Below are positions 1 to 11,177 of a stretch of 64,000 nucleotides of DNA, piece by piece. Made by a program: the position numbers and the translations under genes. The stretch is taken from NCBI GenBank assembly GCA_003314535.1, contig POSG01000008.1:62001-126000 (forward strand). The letters run 5' to 3'. Source of the DNA: Geobacter sp. GTDB taxonomy: Bacteria > Desulfobacterota > Desulfuromonadia > Geobacterales > Geobacteraceae. The stretch's first letter is position 1, and the number at the start of each line of letters is the position of its first letter. The notes under the pieces were generated by a model that had not been told where the DNA came from, ran no database searches, and worked only from the letters and a program-made list of their open reading frames with translations.

Positions 1-748
1 GCTGGAGCGCATCCTGGGCCGTGATGGTTTCATCGAGCTGCCTGCGCAGCTTTTCTTCGGTTGCGGCGAGGTTCTTGTTGCTCCTGAGGAGATCGTTTTC
101 AGTTCGCATGCGGCCGTCTATTTCCCGCTCCAGCTTCAGGTTCAGCACCTTGAGGCGGTCCTGCTCCCGCAGGTAGGTGTTGAGGACCACCCAAAGCACC
201 AGGATGATGCTCAGGGAACCTATGATCATTCCGACTATCAGGTCCATGGTTCTGGCAAAAGCGCTGATATAAGGGATGACGAGCCACGGGAAGGCATGGG
301 ACAGGGCAATCAGCAGGCATCCGTTTGCGACTATGGCCGTCGTGACGAGCCATCGTTTCCAGCCGCGGAATATGATAAGGGGATACATGCAGACCGGGGG
401 GAGGAAGTAGGGCACACTCCCGTCGTTGCCACCGTTCAGGAACCAGGTGATGTTGATGGTTGCCAGCATGATGACCAGCAGGGTCCAGACATGGTTGTTT
501 CCCTTCCGCGCGGCCCGATACAGCGTTAATGATACCCCGCCGAACAGTGCTATGGGAGCGTTGACCATGTGGGGAATGCCCTGCAAGACGTTCGCCGGTA
601 TAAGAACGAAAAATATCAGCAGGGACAAGGTAAGGCAGATGATCCTGAAAAGACGGCGCTCCAGGCCGGGGTCGCGTTCCGGCGAAAAAGAATACTCGGA
701 GAGGATTTCATGCGTCACATTCATGAATGCTGTGGAAAGTTTTTGCAT
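1..748 (-). CDS. Membrane sensor protein, N-terminal part (probable histidine kinase), cut by window edge
   Basis: I translated this frame by hand. It opens with MQKLSTAFMN at 748 and runs off the left end without a stop. The first ~190 residues contain about six hydrophobic segments (for example around LSLLIFFVLIP and IVGMIIGSLSIILVLWVVL). A charged, heptad-like stretch follows (LKLEREIDGR, LLRSNKNLAATEEKLRRQLD), which is the usual linker before PAS or kinase domains. A GGGGAAAAG ribosome site precedes the ATG. A membrane 7TM-like or MASE-type input domain of a sensor kinase or diguanylate cyclase is likely, but the catalytic part lies outside the window, so the output activity is unknown. 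Confidence 0.7.
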   Translation of the reverse strand, partial: MQKLSTAFMNVTHEILSEYSFSPERDPGLERRLFRIICLTLSLLIFFVLIPANVLQGIPHMVNAPIALFGGVSLTLYRAARKGNNHVWTLLVIMLATINITWFLNGGNDGSVPYFLPPVCMYPLIIFRGWKRWLVTTAIVANGCLLIALSHAFPWLVIPYISAFARTMDLIVGMIIGSLSIILVLWVVLNTYLREQDRLKVLNLKLEREIDGRMRTENDLLRSNKNLAATEEKLRRQLDETITAQDALQ

Positions 749-1110
749 GGTCTTTTCCCCTTGCGGAACGGCAGGATGCTGCCGTGACGGGACGTCTGAG
801 CTTTGCCGGCCAGCTTTCAAATGCTGGGCGCGCACGACAAAAACCAACAAAATATACTCCTGCCGATTATTCAAGTCAAAAGGGATTTCCCTATTGAACA
901 CCTTGTGCGGCCGTTTCATTGAAATTCCACCACCAGGAATTCATCGTTCTCCCAGGCAGATCGAAAAAATCCCGGAATATTTACGCCGATGGAAAGAAAC
1001 CTCTTGCAAATGAGAGCCGAATGTTTTCTCATGGCAGGAATTTCATATCCGGCGCATTCTGGGGACAAACGGTCTTAAAACCCGGGAAAAGCCGATGCAG
1101 TGAGGCGAAC
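749..1110. other. Intergenic region with no recognised gene
   Basis: This gap separates a minus-strand sensor gene from the plus-strand nucleotidase, so it should hold two divergent promoters. I see no clear structured RNA or repeat. An open frame upstream of 1111 continues the nucleotidase frame, but it lacks a ribosome site and has no signal-peptide character. Confidence 0.4.
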
Positions 1111-2841
1111 ATGAGAGATTTCCCGTCGACCGTCGGCCGTCTTGCGCTTGCCGCTATTCTATCGGCCCATTCCCTGGCCGCCTGCAGCTGCAGTTCATCC
1201 TGGCATCCCTCGGCAAACCTGAAGGCCAAGGTGCTGGCCATCAACGATTTCCACGGCCAGATCAGCGAAGGCAAAATCGCCGGCAAAGCTGAATACAACA
1301 AGGTGGGCAGCGCCCCGGTCCTCGCGGCATACCTGAAAAACGCGCAGGCAGGGATCGAGGAGCGGAGCTTCATCGTCAGCGTCGGAGACCTTATCGGCGC
1401 ATCGCCTGCCGTCTCGGCGCTGCTGCAGGATGAACCGACCATCATGTTCATGAACACCCTGGCCAACGATTACTGCCGGGAGCCCATGCATCCCCGCTGC
1501 AACATCGTGGCCACCGTGGGCAACCACGAGTTCGACGAAGGAGTGTCGGAACTGAACCGGATAATCCACGGGGGCAACCACGCAAAGGGCCCGTTCCTGG
1601 AGAACCCGTACACCGGCGCCCACTTTCCCTACGTTGCGGCAAACGTGAAAGACAAGGCCACGGGCAACACTCTTTTGCCGCCCTATGTCATCAAGACAGT
1701 GGACGGTGTCCCGATCGCCTTCATCGGCGCTGTAGTCAGGACCACGCCATACATGGTAACGGCTTCCGGAATTGAAGGGATTTCGTTCACCGACGAGGCA
1801 AGCGCCATCAACGGACTGATCCCGGAACTCCGGGCCAAGGGCGTGCATGCTGTCGTGGCGTTCATTCACCAGGGGGGCTCGCAGCCGCCCTATTCCTGCT
1901 CGACCGACCGCCAGAAGCCCCTGGAGAGCACGGCAGGCGATATGGAACCGGTAACTGACATCGTGTCGCGCCTCGACGGTGAAGTGGACGTTGTGCTGAC
2001 CGCCCACTCCCATCGTTTCACCAACGCCCTGGTCCGGAATGCAGCGGGCAGGGAAGTCCTGGTCACCCAGGCCTATTCGGCAGGGACCGCATATGCCGAC
2101 ATCGAGCTGGAAATCGATCCGGAAAGCCGTGACATCGTGGGCAAATCCGCCTCCATCATCACCACATGGGCACAGAACTCCGACGGCAAACCCGCGGTCC
2201 CACCGGATGCGGCAGCAGCGGAAATTCTCGCCGGAGCGGAGAAAGCGGTCGGGCCGACGATAAACAAGGTGATAAGCAGCACAGGCCATGTTGTCACCAG
2301 GCGCCAGAACAGTGCCGGGGAGTCGGACCTGGGCAACCTGGTTGCCGATGCAATGCGCAAAGGCACGGGGACGGACTTTGCCTTCATCAACCCGGGGGGG
2401 CTCCGCGCCGACCTGGCCGCGGGAGAAGTGACATGGGGCCATCTCTACAGCGTCCTCCCCTTCGGCAACCTTGTGGTGACCATGCAGCTCAGCGGGGAAC
2501 AGGTCTATCAGCTGCTTGCGCAGCAGTGGGCCGATCCCGCGGCCCCCAGGATGCTGCAGACTTCCGGGCTTTCCTATACCTGGATGGACAACGGCCCGGG
2601 TCGGACGGGAACGGTGATCGAGGTAAAAAAGGATGGCGTCGCCATTGACAGGTCCCGTTCCTATGCCGTTGCCACGGTGAATTTCCTGGCAACGGGGGGC
2701 GACGGGTTCAGTGTTTTCAGGGAAGGGACCGGGCAGGTCAACGGCCCGGTCGACATCGATGTGCTGGTTTCCTACCTGAAGGGGCTTCCCAGGCCGTTCA
2801 ACGCTCCCGGCACAGGCAGGGTAAAACGTATGGGCAAGTAG
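1111..2841 (+). CDS. Secreted 5'-nucleotidase / UshA-like metallophosphoesterase, probable lipoprotein
   Basis: The protein hydrolyses nucleotides or related phosphoesters outside the cytoplasm. The calcineurin-like metallophosphatase domain comes first, with the metal-binding motifs NDFHGQ, GNHEFDEG and TAHSHRF. A 5'-nucleotidase C-terminal domain follows, with NPGGLRADL and GGDGF for substrate binding. I chose the ATG at 1111 (MRDFPSTVGR) because GAGG sits just upstream and a signal peptide starts there, ending in LAAC, a plausible lipobox. The longer open frame from 919 adds 64 residues with no signal character. The resulting 576 residues fit the UshA family. It stands alone between a sensor gene and a repeat-rich gap. 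The exact substrate cannot be read from sequence. Confidence 0.88.
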   Translation: MRDFPSTVGRLALAAILSAHSLAACSCSSSWHPSANLKAKVLAINDFHGQISEGKIAGKAEYNKVGSAPVLAAYLKNAQAGIEERSFIVSVGDLIGASPAVSALLQDEPTIMFMNTLANDYCREPMHPRCNIVATVGNHEFDEGVSELNRIIHGGNHAKGPFLENPYTGAHFPYVAANVKDKATGNTLLPPYVIKTVDGVPIAFIGAVVRTTPYMVTASGIEGISFTDEASAINGLIPELRAKGVHAVVAFIHQGGSQPPYSCSTDRQKPLESTAGDMEPVTDIVSRLDGEVDVVLTAHSHRFTNALVRNAAGREVLVTQAYSAGTAYADIELEIDPESRDIVGKSASIITTWAQNSDGKPAVPPDAAAAEILAGAEKAVGPTINKVISSTGHVVTRRQNSAGESDLGNLVADAMRKGTGTDFAFINPGGLRADLAAGEVTWGHLYSVLPFGNLVVTMQLSGEQVYQLLAQQWADPAAPRMLQTSGLSYTWMDNGPGRTGTVIEVKKDGVAIDRSRSYAVATVNFLATGGDGFSVFREGTGQVNGPVDIDVLVSYLKGLPRPFNAPGTGRVKRMGK

Positions 2842-2843
2842 TC

Positions 2844-2860
2844 AGTTTCCATCCGGAAAG
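2844..2860. repeat. Dispersed short repeat (AGTTTCCATCCGGAAAG type)
   Basis: This short motif recurs in either orientation in gaps at 3167-3181, 3311-3340, 4831-4861, 8054-8097 and, more degenerate, near 38948. It sits directly after the nucleotidase stop codon. Confidence 0.6.
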
Positions 2861-3086
2861 TCTCTCCGGGTCCGGAGCGGAACTTCCTCGTAGCTCGTGA
2901 TAATCTGTCGACTTATGACTCAATGGCCGGAGCTTTTACTTGTTTCAAGCGCTTTCCCTGTTTTCGAGATCCTGCACTGAAGCCGTATCACGATCTCCTC
3001 GAAAGCCCCGCTCCGGCCTCTATAAGCCGTTTCCAGGAGTACCCGCTGGAATTGCTGCAGCTTTTTCAAGGGCCGGCCTTTCACAG

Positions 3087-3417
3087 GCTGATGAAAAACG
3101 TCATGAGGAAGGCCGGATGCAAGGCGCCCGGAGCGCAGCACCCGAGACATATCACCTAGATAGTGTTCATCCGGAAACTCCAGAAAAACACTATGCAGTT
3201 TCCAGATCGGAAAGAGGGGATTTTTCGTCCTGGCAAGGAAATCAAGGGGTTGCGCGGAGGCATACTGCCGTATGTCGCACAAGCAAGCCTGCAGATTGAC
3301 ACAGCCAGGGCGAAAAAGCACCCTTTCCGGATGGAAACTAGATAGGCGAGGGTGCGAGCACCGCGCAACGCCGCAGACGGCTCTCCGCAGTAGTTTTTCA
3401 ACGGCCTGTCAAATCCA
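3087..3417. repeat. Composite inverted-repeat element (MITE-like)
   Basis: The two ends, about 3087-3163 and the reverse complement of 3342-3417, are diverged copies of one ~70-bp sequence beginning CAGGC-GATGAAAAAC on the left and CAGGCCGTTGAAAAAC on the right. Inside are further inverted arms: TTTTTCGTCCTGGC near 3220 against GCCAGGGCGAAAAA near 3305, and ATCCGGAAACT against the CCGGATGGAAACT repeat. No transposase frame is present. The nested symmetry suggests a non-autonomous element or several stacked intergenic repeats. Confidence 0.6.
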
Positions 3418-4009
3418 CCCGGTTCGTCCTCAGCTCGCCCGGAGCAAGAATGAAGAACGCCTTGAAAAGGCAGTACTTGTAGAATTCACCGAACAGCAGC
3501 CGGAAACTCCCCTCGTGGGACCACCACTCCTCCTTCAGGTTCCTGCTGTCAACCGGATAGGGATAAACCGCGATATCCTTGGGCAGCACCGAATTGAAGA
3601 GCAGTATGGAGCGCTTCATGTGGTAGCGGGATGTTATGAGGAGGACGGACCTGACATCCTTGCGCGTTATGAGATCCCTTGCATGGATGGCGTTTTCAAG
3701 GGTGTTGCGCGACACGTTTTCCAGGAGCACATCCTCGCCCCCCCGTTCTCCCTTCTTTTCCTTGAACAGGTCCCATTTGCGCACCGAGGGATCCACCCCG
3801 ACAAGGAACAGCCAGCGCGCCCGATGGTCGCGGTAGAGCCTGATGCCCTCCTCGACCCTGCCGCGCCCGCCGGCCAGGACCACGATGGCATCGGCATTCA
3901 CCTGCCGCGGGCGCATGGAGAAGGTCTGGTATGAAAAATCTATGAAAAGGACGACTACGACGCACACCATAAGCACAAGCAGTGCGCAGAGCCCTTTCAG
4001 AATTGCCAT
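3398..4009 (-). CDS. YdcF/ElyC (DUF218) family membrane-anchored protein
   Basis: One N-terminal membrane segment (LCALLVLMVCVVVVLFIDF) anchors a DUF218 domain. Family hallmarks are the start DAIVVLAGG, the central SRNTLENA and the VLLITSRYHMKRS strand-loop. Family members act on envelope precursors or are of unknown function. I prefer the ATG at 4009, preceded by GGAGG, over an in-frame GTG at 4033. At 203 residues the protein is of normal family length. Its 3' end abuts the repeat element, and its promoter region is shared with the divergent rpmB. Confidence 0.8.
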   Translation of the reverse strand: MAILKGLCALLVLMVCVVVVLFIDFSYQTFSMRPRQVNADAIVVLAGGRGRVEEGIRLYRDHRARWLFLVGVDPSVRKWDLFKEKKGERGGEDVLLENVSRNTLENAIHARDLITRKDVRSVLLITSRYHMKRSILLFNSVLPKDIAVYPYPVDSRNLKEEWWSHEGSFRLLFGEFYKYCLFKAFFILAPGELRTNRVDLTGR

Positions 4010-4068
4010 TAATGATTGCCTCCGTTTCGGCACCCGGGCGACGCTTCCGCCTTCCGGATAAATTTGTC

Positions 4069-4097
4069 TTGCAAATTACCCCCCTATCTGTTATACA
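4069..4097 (+). promoter_or_regulatory. Sigma-70-type promoter of rpmB
   Basis: TTGCAA (4069-4074) and TATACA (4092-4097) are separated by 17 bp. The start codon lies 36 bp downstream of the -10 element, after an AGGAGG ribosome site. Confidence 0.6.
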
Positions 4098-4132
4098 GAA
4101 TTCCTTCAGCCTACGAAGGAGGATTTGAGAAG

Positions 4133-4327
4133 ATGTCCAAAGTCTGCGCAATATGTGGAAAAGGTCCCAGCTACGGCAATAACGTGAGCCATGCAAATAA
4201 CAAGTCATCCAAGACCTGGTACCCCAACCTGCAGAAGATCAAGGCAGTGAGGGAAGGCGGCTCCATCGCCACCATCAAGGTCTGCACCCGCTGCATCCGT
4301 TCCGGCAAGGTGACCAAGGCGCTCTGA
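4133..4327 (+). CDS. rpmB: 50S ribosomal protein L28
   Basis: This is a structural protein of the large ribosomal subunit. The 64-residue product starts [11 protein letters not shown] and carries two CxxC pairs (CAIC and CTRC), so it is the zinc-binding (C+) paralog form of L28. The ATG at 4133 is preceded by a strong AGGAGG, and the upstream extension of the frame is noncoding. It is monocistronic: a good promoter lies upstream and an intrinsic terminator follows. Its place near rel-rpoZ-gmk fits Geobacter gene order. Confidence 0.96.
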   Translation: MSKVCAICGKGPSYGNNVSHANNKSSKTWYPNLQKIKAVREGGSIATIKVCTRCIRSGKVTKAL

Positions 4328-4374
4328 TACCTGCCGCGAAGTCCGCTCCACGCAATTTGAACCACGATGAAAAC

Positions 4375-4407
4375 AGCCGCTGCGACATTCCTGTCCGCGG
4401 CTTTTTT
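4375..4407 (+). terminator. Intrinsic terminator after rpmB
   Basis: AGCCGC (4375-4380) pairs with GCGGCT (4397-4402), followed by a run of T residues to 4407. Confidence 0.8.
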
Positions 4408-4410
4408 CGT

Positions 4411-4794
4411 TCACCCGCGCCAGGCCACCATCTCGATCTCCACGAGTGACTGGCGGGGCAATCCCTTCACCTCCACTGTCGAACGCGCCGGAGGCGCTGA
4501 AGGAAACCGCTTTCCGTAAATCTCGTTGACGACGGCAAAATCCGCCAGGTCTACCAGGTAGATGGTGCTTTTCACCACGTTGGAGAAATCGAGCCCTGCG
4601 GCTGACAGGACACCGGCGATATTCTCCATGACCTGCTCTGTCTGCTCAGCTATGGAATCCCCCTTGAGGGAACCGGAAGCGGAATCCAGCGGTATCTGCC
4701 CGGACATGTAAAAGAAATCGCCGGCCCAGACCCCTTGGGAATAGGGGCCGATCGCCTGCGGCGCACGGTCGGTAGCTATCGTTTCCTTTGCCAT
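4411..4794 (-). CDS. ridA: RidA/YjgF/YER057c family deaminase
   Basis: RidA proteins are small trimeric enzymes that hydrolyse reactive enamine and imine intermediates released by PLP enzymes. The 127-residue frame shows the family marks IGPYSQGVWAG near the start, YMSGQIPLD, and the C-terminal RSTVEVKGLPRQSLVEIEMVA, which holds the active-site Arg and Glu. The ATG at 4794 follows AGGAGGG with good spacing; the upstream extension is not conserved in style. It lies downstream of rel in the same direction, separated by a short repeat. Confidence 0.93.
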   Translation of the reverse strand: MAKETIATDRAPQAIGPYSQGVWAGDFFYMSGQIPLDSASGSLKGDSIAEQTEQVMENIAGVLSAAGLDFSNVVKSTIYLVDLADFAVVNEIYGKRFPSAPPARSTVEVKGLPRQSLVEIEMVAWRG

Positions 4795-4830
4795 AAACCC
4801 TCCTGTAGCATGGGTGAAACAGTTGACCGG

Positions 4831-4861
4831 CCGAAAAAGCACCCTTTCCGGATGGGAACTA
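4831..4861. repeat. Dispersed short repeat (CCCTTTCCGGATGGGAACT type)
   Basis: This copy fills the gap between rel and ridA. It matches the copy at 3311-3340 at nearly every position and could form part of a 3'-end hairpin. Confidence 0.6.
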
Positions 4862-7012
<2,151 letters not shown>

Positions 7013-7117
7013 ATTTCTAGCCGGAAGCAGTGTGCGGTCTGATGAAAAGGATACAGCGGAAATGAGCGGATGCAAAAAGGGCGGCGCCTCCGGCCCCGCC
7101 CTTCCCGCCGTCAGTGA

Positions 7118-7327
7118 TTAGCGGCTTCTGCGGGAGACTATCTCGTACTGGAGCTTCCCTGCAGCCACTTCGCGCAATGCCAGCACCACGTTCTTGTTGG
7201 TGGCCCGGTTCTCGATCAGGGGCTTGGACCCCTTGTACAGCTGCTTGACCCTCTTGGAAGCAAGCATGACCAGCAGAAAACGGTTTTCAACCTGCTTGAG
7301 ACAATCTTCAACGGTTACCCGTGCCAT
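7118..7327 (-). CDS. rpoZ: RNA polymerase omega subunit
   Basis: The omega subunit assists folding and assembly of beta' and contributes to ppGpp binding. The 69-residue frame shows the RpoZ features [17 protein letters not shown], the RVKQL helix and [21 protein letters not shown] ribosome site lies just upstream. It sits between gmk and rel, which links transcription, nucleotide supply and the stringent response. Confidence 0.96.
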   Translation of the reverse strand: MARVTVEDCLKQVENRFLLVMLASKRVKQLYKGSKPLIENRATNKNVVLALREVAAGKLQYEIVSRRSR

Positions 7328-7367
7328 ATGCGATAACTCCTTTCATATCGGGCTGCTTCAGCCCGGA

Positions 7368-7982
7368 TCAGTCATTGCCGGACAAGAGCGCTTCCACGGT
7401 TCCCGTTACCCTGGAAGTCCTGCATTGTTCCGCAATGATGATTGATTTCAGCTTTTCCAGCGCTTCGGGAAAAACATCGTTTACGACTACGTAATCATAC
7501 CACGCTGACTCTTTCATCTCGCTCACCGCAACCCGCAGCCGCGCCTCGATGACCGACGAACTGTCCGAATTGCGCCCCTCGAGCCTGCGGCGAAGCTCCG
7601 TGAAATCGGGGGGCAGGATGAAAATGAAGACTGCGTCGCCGCAGCTTTTCCTGAGCTGGCGGGCGCCCTGGCAATCGATGTCCAGGATCTGGTTTATGCC
7701 TCTGGCCCGGTTCTCCTCAAGGGTCCGGAGTGCCGTACCGTAATGGTTGCCGTGGACCTCAGCCCATTCGGCGAATTCTCCGGCCCGCACCATCCCGTCG
7801 AACTGCCCGCGTGAGACGAAAAAATAATCGACCCCGTCCCTTTCACCGGGACGGGGCGATCGTGTCGTGTAGCTGACAGAATGCCGCAAGTCGGGAAAAA
7901 TGTCAATTAATTCATTGCATAAGGAGGTTTTGCCCGCTCCTGAAGGAGCAGAGACGATGTAGATGATCCCTTCTTTTCCCAA
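7368..7982 (-). CDS. gmk: Guanylate kinase
   Basis: The enzyme phosphorylates GMP to GDP with ATP. The 204-residue protein has the P-loop SAPSGAGKTSL near the N terminus and GMP-binding motifs including VSYTTRSPRPGE and DYFFVS, followed by the lid region. The ATG at 7982 is in the expected position two residues ahead of the conserved start. It is upstream of rpoZ and rel on the same strand. Confidence 0.97.
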   Translation of the reverse strand: MGKEGIIYIVSAPSGAGKTSLCNELIDIFPDLRHSVSYTTRSPRPGERDGVDYFFVSRGQFDGMVRAGEFAEWAEVHGNHYGTALRTLEENRARGINQILDIDCQGARQLRKSCGDAVFIFILPPDFTELRRRLEGRNSDSSSVIEARLRVAVSEMKESAWYDYVVVNDVFPEALEKLKSIIIAEQCRTSRVTGTVEALLSGND

Positions 7983-8053
7983 ATCAACCCCCTGTTTGCG
8001 TCTGTAATGCCACTAGCAACGTGTTCAGAATGAAAACTCCTGAAAGGTTCTTG

Positions 8054-8097
8054 TTAGTTTCTGATCCGGAAAAGCACCCTTCCCGGACAGAAACTAT
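8054..8097. repeat. Dispersed repeat with inverted arms
   Basis: TTAGTTTCTGATCCGG on the left mirrors CCGGACAGAAACTATT on the right, around AAAAGCACCCTT. It overlaps the last codon of the yicC-like gene and is the most symmetrical copy of this repeat family in the window. Confidence 0.6.
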
Positions 8098-8969
8098 TCA
8101 ATATTCTGTATCTGCTCGCGAATCTTCTCCAATTCCGCCTTCATTGCCACCACGCATGTCGTGATCTCGCCGTCGTTGGCCTTCGAGCCCATGGTGTTCA
8201 CCTCCCGGCCCATTTCCTGGAGGATGAAGTCCAGTTTTCTCCCCACCGGCTCATCCGAGTCCAGGGCGCTGTCGAACTGCACGAGATGGCTGCCGAAACG
8301 GACAAGCTCCTCGGTGATATCGCAGCGGTCCGCCATCAGTGCGACCTCCTGGGCCATGCGGCTTTCATCGGGCATATTCCCCGCACTCAGCTGCGCAATG
8401 CGCGCAGCCAGCTTTTCCGCATACTCGCGGGGGACCGCAGGCGCCTGTTCCTGGATTCTTTCCACCAGGGACGCCAGGGTCCCGCGCCTCATTTGCAGAT
8501 CGTGCACAAGCTCCGCGCCTTCCTTCAGCCTCATCGCCTCCATCGCATCCACAGCATCGGAAACCGCCGCTATCAGCCCGTCACGCATGTCCGCCCCCTG
8601 GTCGTCGCCTTCCGCCACGGTCAGCACATCCTTCTGAGATGCGACAAGCGCCAGGGGAACGGGCTCTTCCATGCCCAGCGCTTCCCTGAGCGAGCTGAAC
8701 GCATCGAAATAGGCCTTTGCCAGCGGCATGTTGACCACTGGGGGCCTGCAGGCCGCAACAGCGTCCAGTTGCACGAATATGTCTATCTTGCCCCTCTTGA
8801 GCCGTTCCGACGCCGTCTTGCGCACGTCGTTCTCGAAGCAGATCAGGGCACGGGGAAGCTTGACGGATATCTCGCCATACCGGTGGTTGACTGATCTCAT
8901 CTCCACGGTTATTCGTCCATTTTCCAGCTGGCGCTCAGCCTTGCCGTAGCCGGTCATGCTCTTTATCAT
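8094..8969 (-). CDS. YicC/YloC family endoribonuclease
   Basis: YicC family members are RNA-degrading enzymes. The 291-residue frame starts MIKSMTGYGKAE, the family signature, and ends with the conserved helix region GRKLDFILQEMGREVNTMGSKAND followed by the DUF1732-type tail VVAMKAELEKIREQIQNIE. Length is typical. It heads the series that continues with gmk, rpoZ and rel, although a 111-bp gap with a repeat separates it from gmk. Confidence 0.92.
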   Translation of the reverse strand: MIKSMTGYGKAERQLENGRITVEMRSVNHRYGEISVKLPRALICFENDVRKTASERLKRGKIDIFVQLDAVAACRPPVVNMPLAKAYFDAFSSLREALGMEEPVPLALVASQKDVLTVAEGDDQGADMRDGLIAAVSDAVDAMEAMRLKEGAELVHDLQMRRGTLASLVERIQEQAPAVPREYAEKLAARIAQLSAGNMPDESRMAQEVALMADRCDITEELVRFGSHLVQFDSALDSDEPVGRKLDFILQEMGREVNTMGSKANDGEITTCVVAMKAELEKIREQIQNIE

Positions 8970-9061
8970 GGTATTCCCCGTTCAGGTTGATATTCTCGAC
9001 ATCGCCTGCCGTCAGGCAGCGCGATCCTCTTCGATTCGGCCTTTTGCCCTCTGCCAATCGC

Positions 9062-9706
9062 CTACCGCCCATCGCCTATGATTTTCAGCAGCTCTTCATG
9101 CCGTTCAATGCGTGCGAAAGAGGCCAGGTCCGACTTGTACGCAATGAACGGCACCCCGGCGGAAGCGGCAGACCTGCGGTCCAGCTCTGAATCACCCACG
9201 AATACCGCCTGGTCAGGTCCGATGCCGTAGTGTTCCAGGATCTTCAACAACGGCTCAGGATGCGGCTTGGGGTTGCTGACCTTGGCAGCGGTCATCACGA
9301 AACCGAAGTATCCTGCCAGGCCGAAATCCTCCAGGAGCATCTCCATGGAATTGGAGCGGTTGGTGCAGACAGCCAGGTCGAACTTCCCGTGCAGGGCGGC
9401 AAGTGTCTCGCGAAGCCCCTCCTCGATCCGCATGAAAGGCACCAGCTCGCGATAATCGATCGTGGCAGCGAAACTTAATGCAGCTTCGCCGCGTGGGTCC
9501 CCATTGAACAGGGTTGCCAGCACGTCCCGGCTTGAATAGGTATGCAGGAGCCGCATGGTTTCCGTATCGGACCGGTCCAGGGGAGGCATGCCGAAACGCT
9601 CGACCACCTTGGAATAAAAGACGAAGTTCGCCTCGAACGAATCGAACATCACCCCGTCGCAATCGTAAATGACTGCCTTGCACCCGTTCAGGACGACCCC
9701 TTTCAA
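9062..9706 (-). CDS. HAD-superfamily phosphatase (phosphoglycolate phosphatase-like)
   Basis: This is a soluble phosphatase of the Gph-like HAD group. Motifs are YDCDGVMFDS (nucleophile Asp and acid-base Asp), CTNRSNS (motif II), a Lys in SNPKPHPEP (motif III) and FVGDSELDRRSA (motif IV). The frame has a long upstream extension that overlaps the HNH gene and makes no sense as protein. A TTG at 9706, eight bases after GAGG and overlapping the HNH stop codon, gives a normal 214-residue enzyme and implies translational coupling. The substrate is unknown. Confidence 0.85.
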   Translation of the reverse strand: MKGVVLNGCKAVIYDCDGVMFDSFEANFVFYSKVVERFGMPPLDRSDTETMRLLHTYSSRDVLATLFNGDPRGEAALSFAATIDYRELVPFMRIEEGLRETLAALHGKFDLAVCTNRSNSMEMLLEDFGLAGYFGFVMTAAKVSNPKPHPEPLLKILEHYGIGPDQAVFVGDSELDRRSAASAGVPFIAYKSDLASFARIERHEELLKIIGDGR

Positions 9707-10020
9707 TCGTGCTTCCTCACGGACTCCAGGTATTCCTCCCATTCCAGGGGAAGCAGATATCCCTTTTTGCTGTTGCATTCCTTGCATGCCGGCACCACGT
9801 TCCCCTGGGTACTTTTCCCGCCGCGGATTATCGGCACCAGGTGGTCCATCGTCAGCTCTTCGGCGGGAAAAACTCCGCCGCAATAGTGGCAGACGCCCCT
9901 TGCAACGCGGTTTTTCCACCACCTGGTCCGCCTGAGTTCCCGCGCCTTCTCTTTTTCCCGCCGTATATCCTGCGGGGAGACTTCTATGATGAACTGGTTC
10001 ACTGCGGATTCACGCTCCAC
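9703..10020 (-). CDS. HNH endonuclease family protein
   Basis: This 105-residue protein has a basic N-terminal helix region ([19 protein letters not shown]) and a compact HNH fold with two zinc-binding CxxC pairs (CHYC and CKEC) around [16 protein letters not shown] and [14 protein letters not shown]. Free-standing HNH proteins of this size are common in Geobacter-like genomes and are nicking or structure-specific nucleases of mostly unknown role. The start is a GTG overlapping the end of rnhA; the stop overlaps the start of the HAD gene. Close packing suggests co-transcription, without a proven link. Confidence 0.85.
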   Translation of the reverse strand: MERESAVNQFIIEVSPQDIRREKEKARELRRTRWWKNRVARGVCHYCGGVFPAEELTMDHLVPIIRGGKSTQGNVVPACKECNSKKGYLLPLEWEEYLESVRKHD

Positions 10021-10456
10021 GCTTGTTCAGCATGTCCAGGATCGCCTGCCGTGCCAGCTCGTCGCAGCGCTCGTTTTCCGGGTGGCCGTTGTGGCCGCGG
10101 ATCCAGTTCCACTGCACCCGGTGAACCCGGGACAATTCCAGCAGGCGCTCCCAAAGATCGCGATTGAGGACTTCTTCTTTCTTGCTGTTCTTCCATCCCC
10201 TCTTGACCCAGCCGCTCATCCATTCGGTCATTCCCTTCACCAGGTACTGGGAATCGGTGGTTATCGCCACGTCGCACGGCCTTTTGAGGGATTGGAGACC
10301 GACAATGGCGGCAGTCATTTCCATCCGGTTGTTCGTGGTATCCGGTTCGGCTCCGGAAAGCTCCTTTACCTTTTCGCCGCAGCGCAGGATGCACCCGTAT
10401 CCGCCCGGGCCCGGGTTGCCGCTGCATGCCCCGTCGCTGAAAAGCTCAACCTTCAT
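10010..10456 (-). CDS. rnhA: Ribonuclease HI
   Basis: The enzyme cleaves the RNA strand of RNA-DNA hybrids. The catalytic acidic residues are visible in [33 protein letters not shown] and [16 protein letters not shown]. The product is 148 residues, close to the E. coli enzyme. I chose the ATG at 10456 (MKVELFSDG), which has AAGGGG upstream. An in-frame GTG six codons earlier would overlap plsC further. It lies between plsC and the HNH gene with short overlaps on both sides. Confidence 0.95.
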   Translation of the reverse strand: MKVELFSDGACSGNPGPGGYGCILRCGEKVKELSGAEPDTTNNRMEMTAAIVGLQSLKRPCDVAITTDSQYLVKGMTEWMSGWVKRGWKNSKKEEVLNRDLWERLLELSRVHRVQWNWIRGHNGHPENERCDELARQAILDMLNKRGA

Positions 10457-11099
10457 TGAAATACGCCCCTTCACGCTTCAGGAGGCCGGCAATGGCGTCC
10501 ATGACCCGCTCGACGATCAGCACGTGGGTTTCCTTGCAGTCATCCCTCTCGAAAAGGTCGGAAAAGTCCAGCGGCGCGCCGAATACGACCCGCGCTTCCT
10601 GGCTCGCGCCCGGGAAATGCCAGCGGTTCAGGCCGATGAGGGCGGTGGGGATGACGGCAGGCCTGGTGTCATAGATGATCTTGCCGACGCCGCGGTTCCC
10701 CTTGCCCAGGACGCCATGCCGGTTCCTGGTGCCCTCCGGAAAGAGCATTACTTTCTGGCTCGCCAAAAGCTCGTTGATTGCCTTCCCCGCCCTCACGTCC
10801 CGCCCGCGGCGGACAGGAAAAGCCCCCCAGGAGCTGTAAATCCAGCGCTGGAAAGGCTTGCGGAACAGCTCCTCCTTGGCCGGAGCCCATACCATCTGGA
10901 AGGGAAAACGCCGCAGAATCGCCCAGGGGAGAAATATTGTGTCGTATGCCGAAATGTGGTTGGACGCCAGGAGAACGCCTCCGGACCGGGGTATGCAGTC
11001 ATCGCCGATGATACGGAAGCGGTTGATCGTCGATGCGTAGAAACCTATGACGTTGGCGGAAAAAGTGACCCAAAAACGGCGCAGGAATGATACCTTCAA
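10446..11099 (-). CDS. plsC: 1-acyl-sn-glycerol-3-phosphate acyltransferase
   Basis: PlsC acylates lysophosphatidic acid at the membrane to make phosphatidic acid. The acyltransferase HX4D motif appears as NHISAYD near residue 47, and the glycerol-phosphate-binding motif as FPEGTRNR near residue 120. An N-terminal hydrophobic segment ([15 protein letters not shown]) supports membrane association. The start is a TTG at 11099, five bases after GAGG. The 217-residue size is normal. It overlaps the start of rnhA by 11 bases. Confidence 0.92.
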   Translation of the reverse strand: MKVSFLRRFWVTFSANVIGFYASTINRFRIIGDDCIPRSGGVLLASNHISAYDTIFLPWAILRRFPFQMVWAPAKEELFRKPFQRWIYSSWGAFPVRRGRDVRAGKAINELLASQKVMLFPEGTRNRHGVLGKGNRGVGKIIYDTRPAVIPTALIGLNRWHFPGASQEARVVFGAPLDFSDLFERDDCKETHVLIVERVMDAIAGLLKREGAYFNEG

Positions 11100-11177
11100 A
11101 AAAACCTCGGAACTGGATAAGATAATTTTTTATATATAGCATTTTCAGGAAGCCGCGGCAACCAATTCATGCACCCG

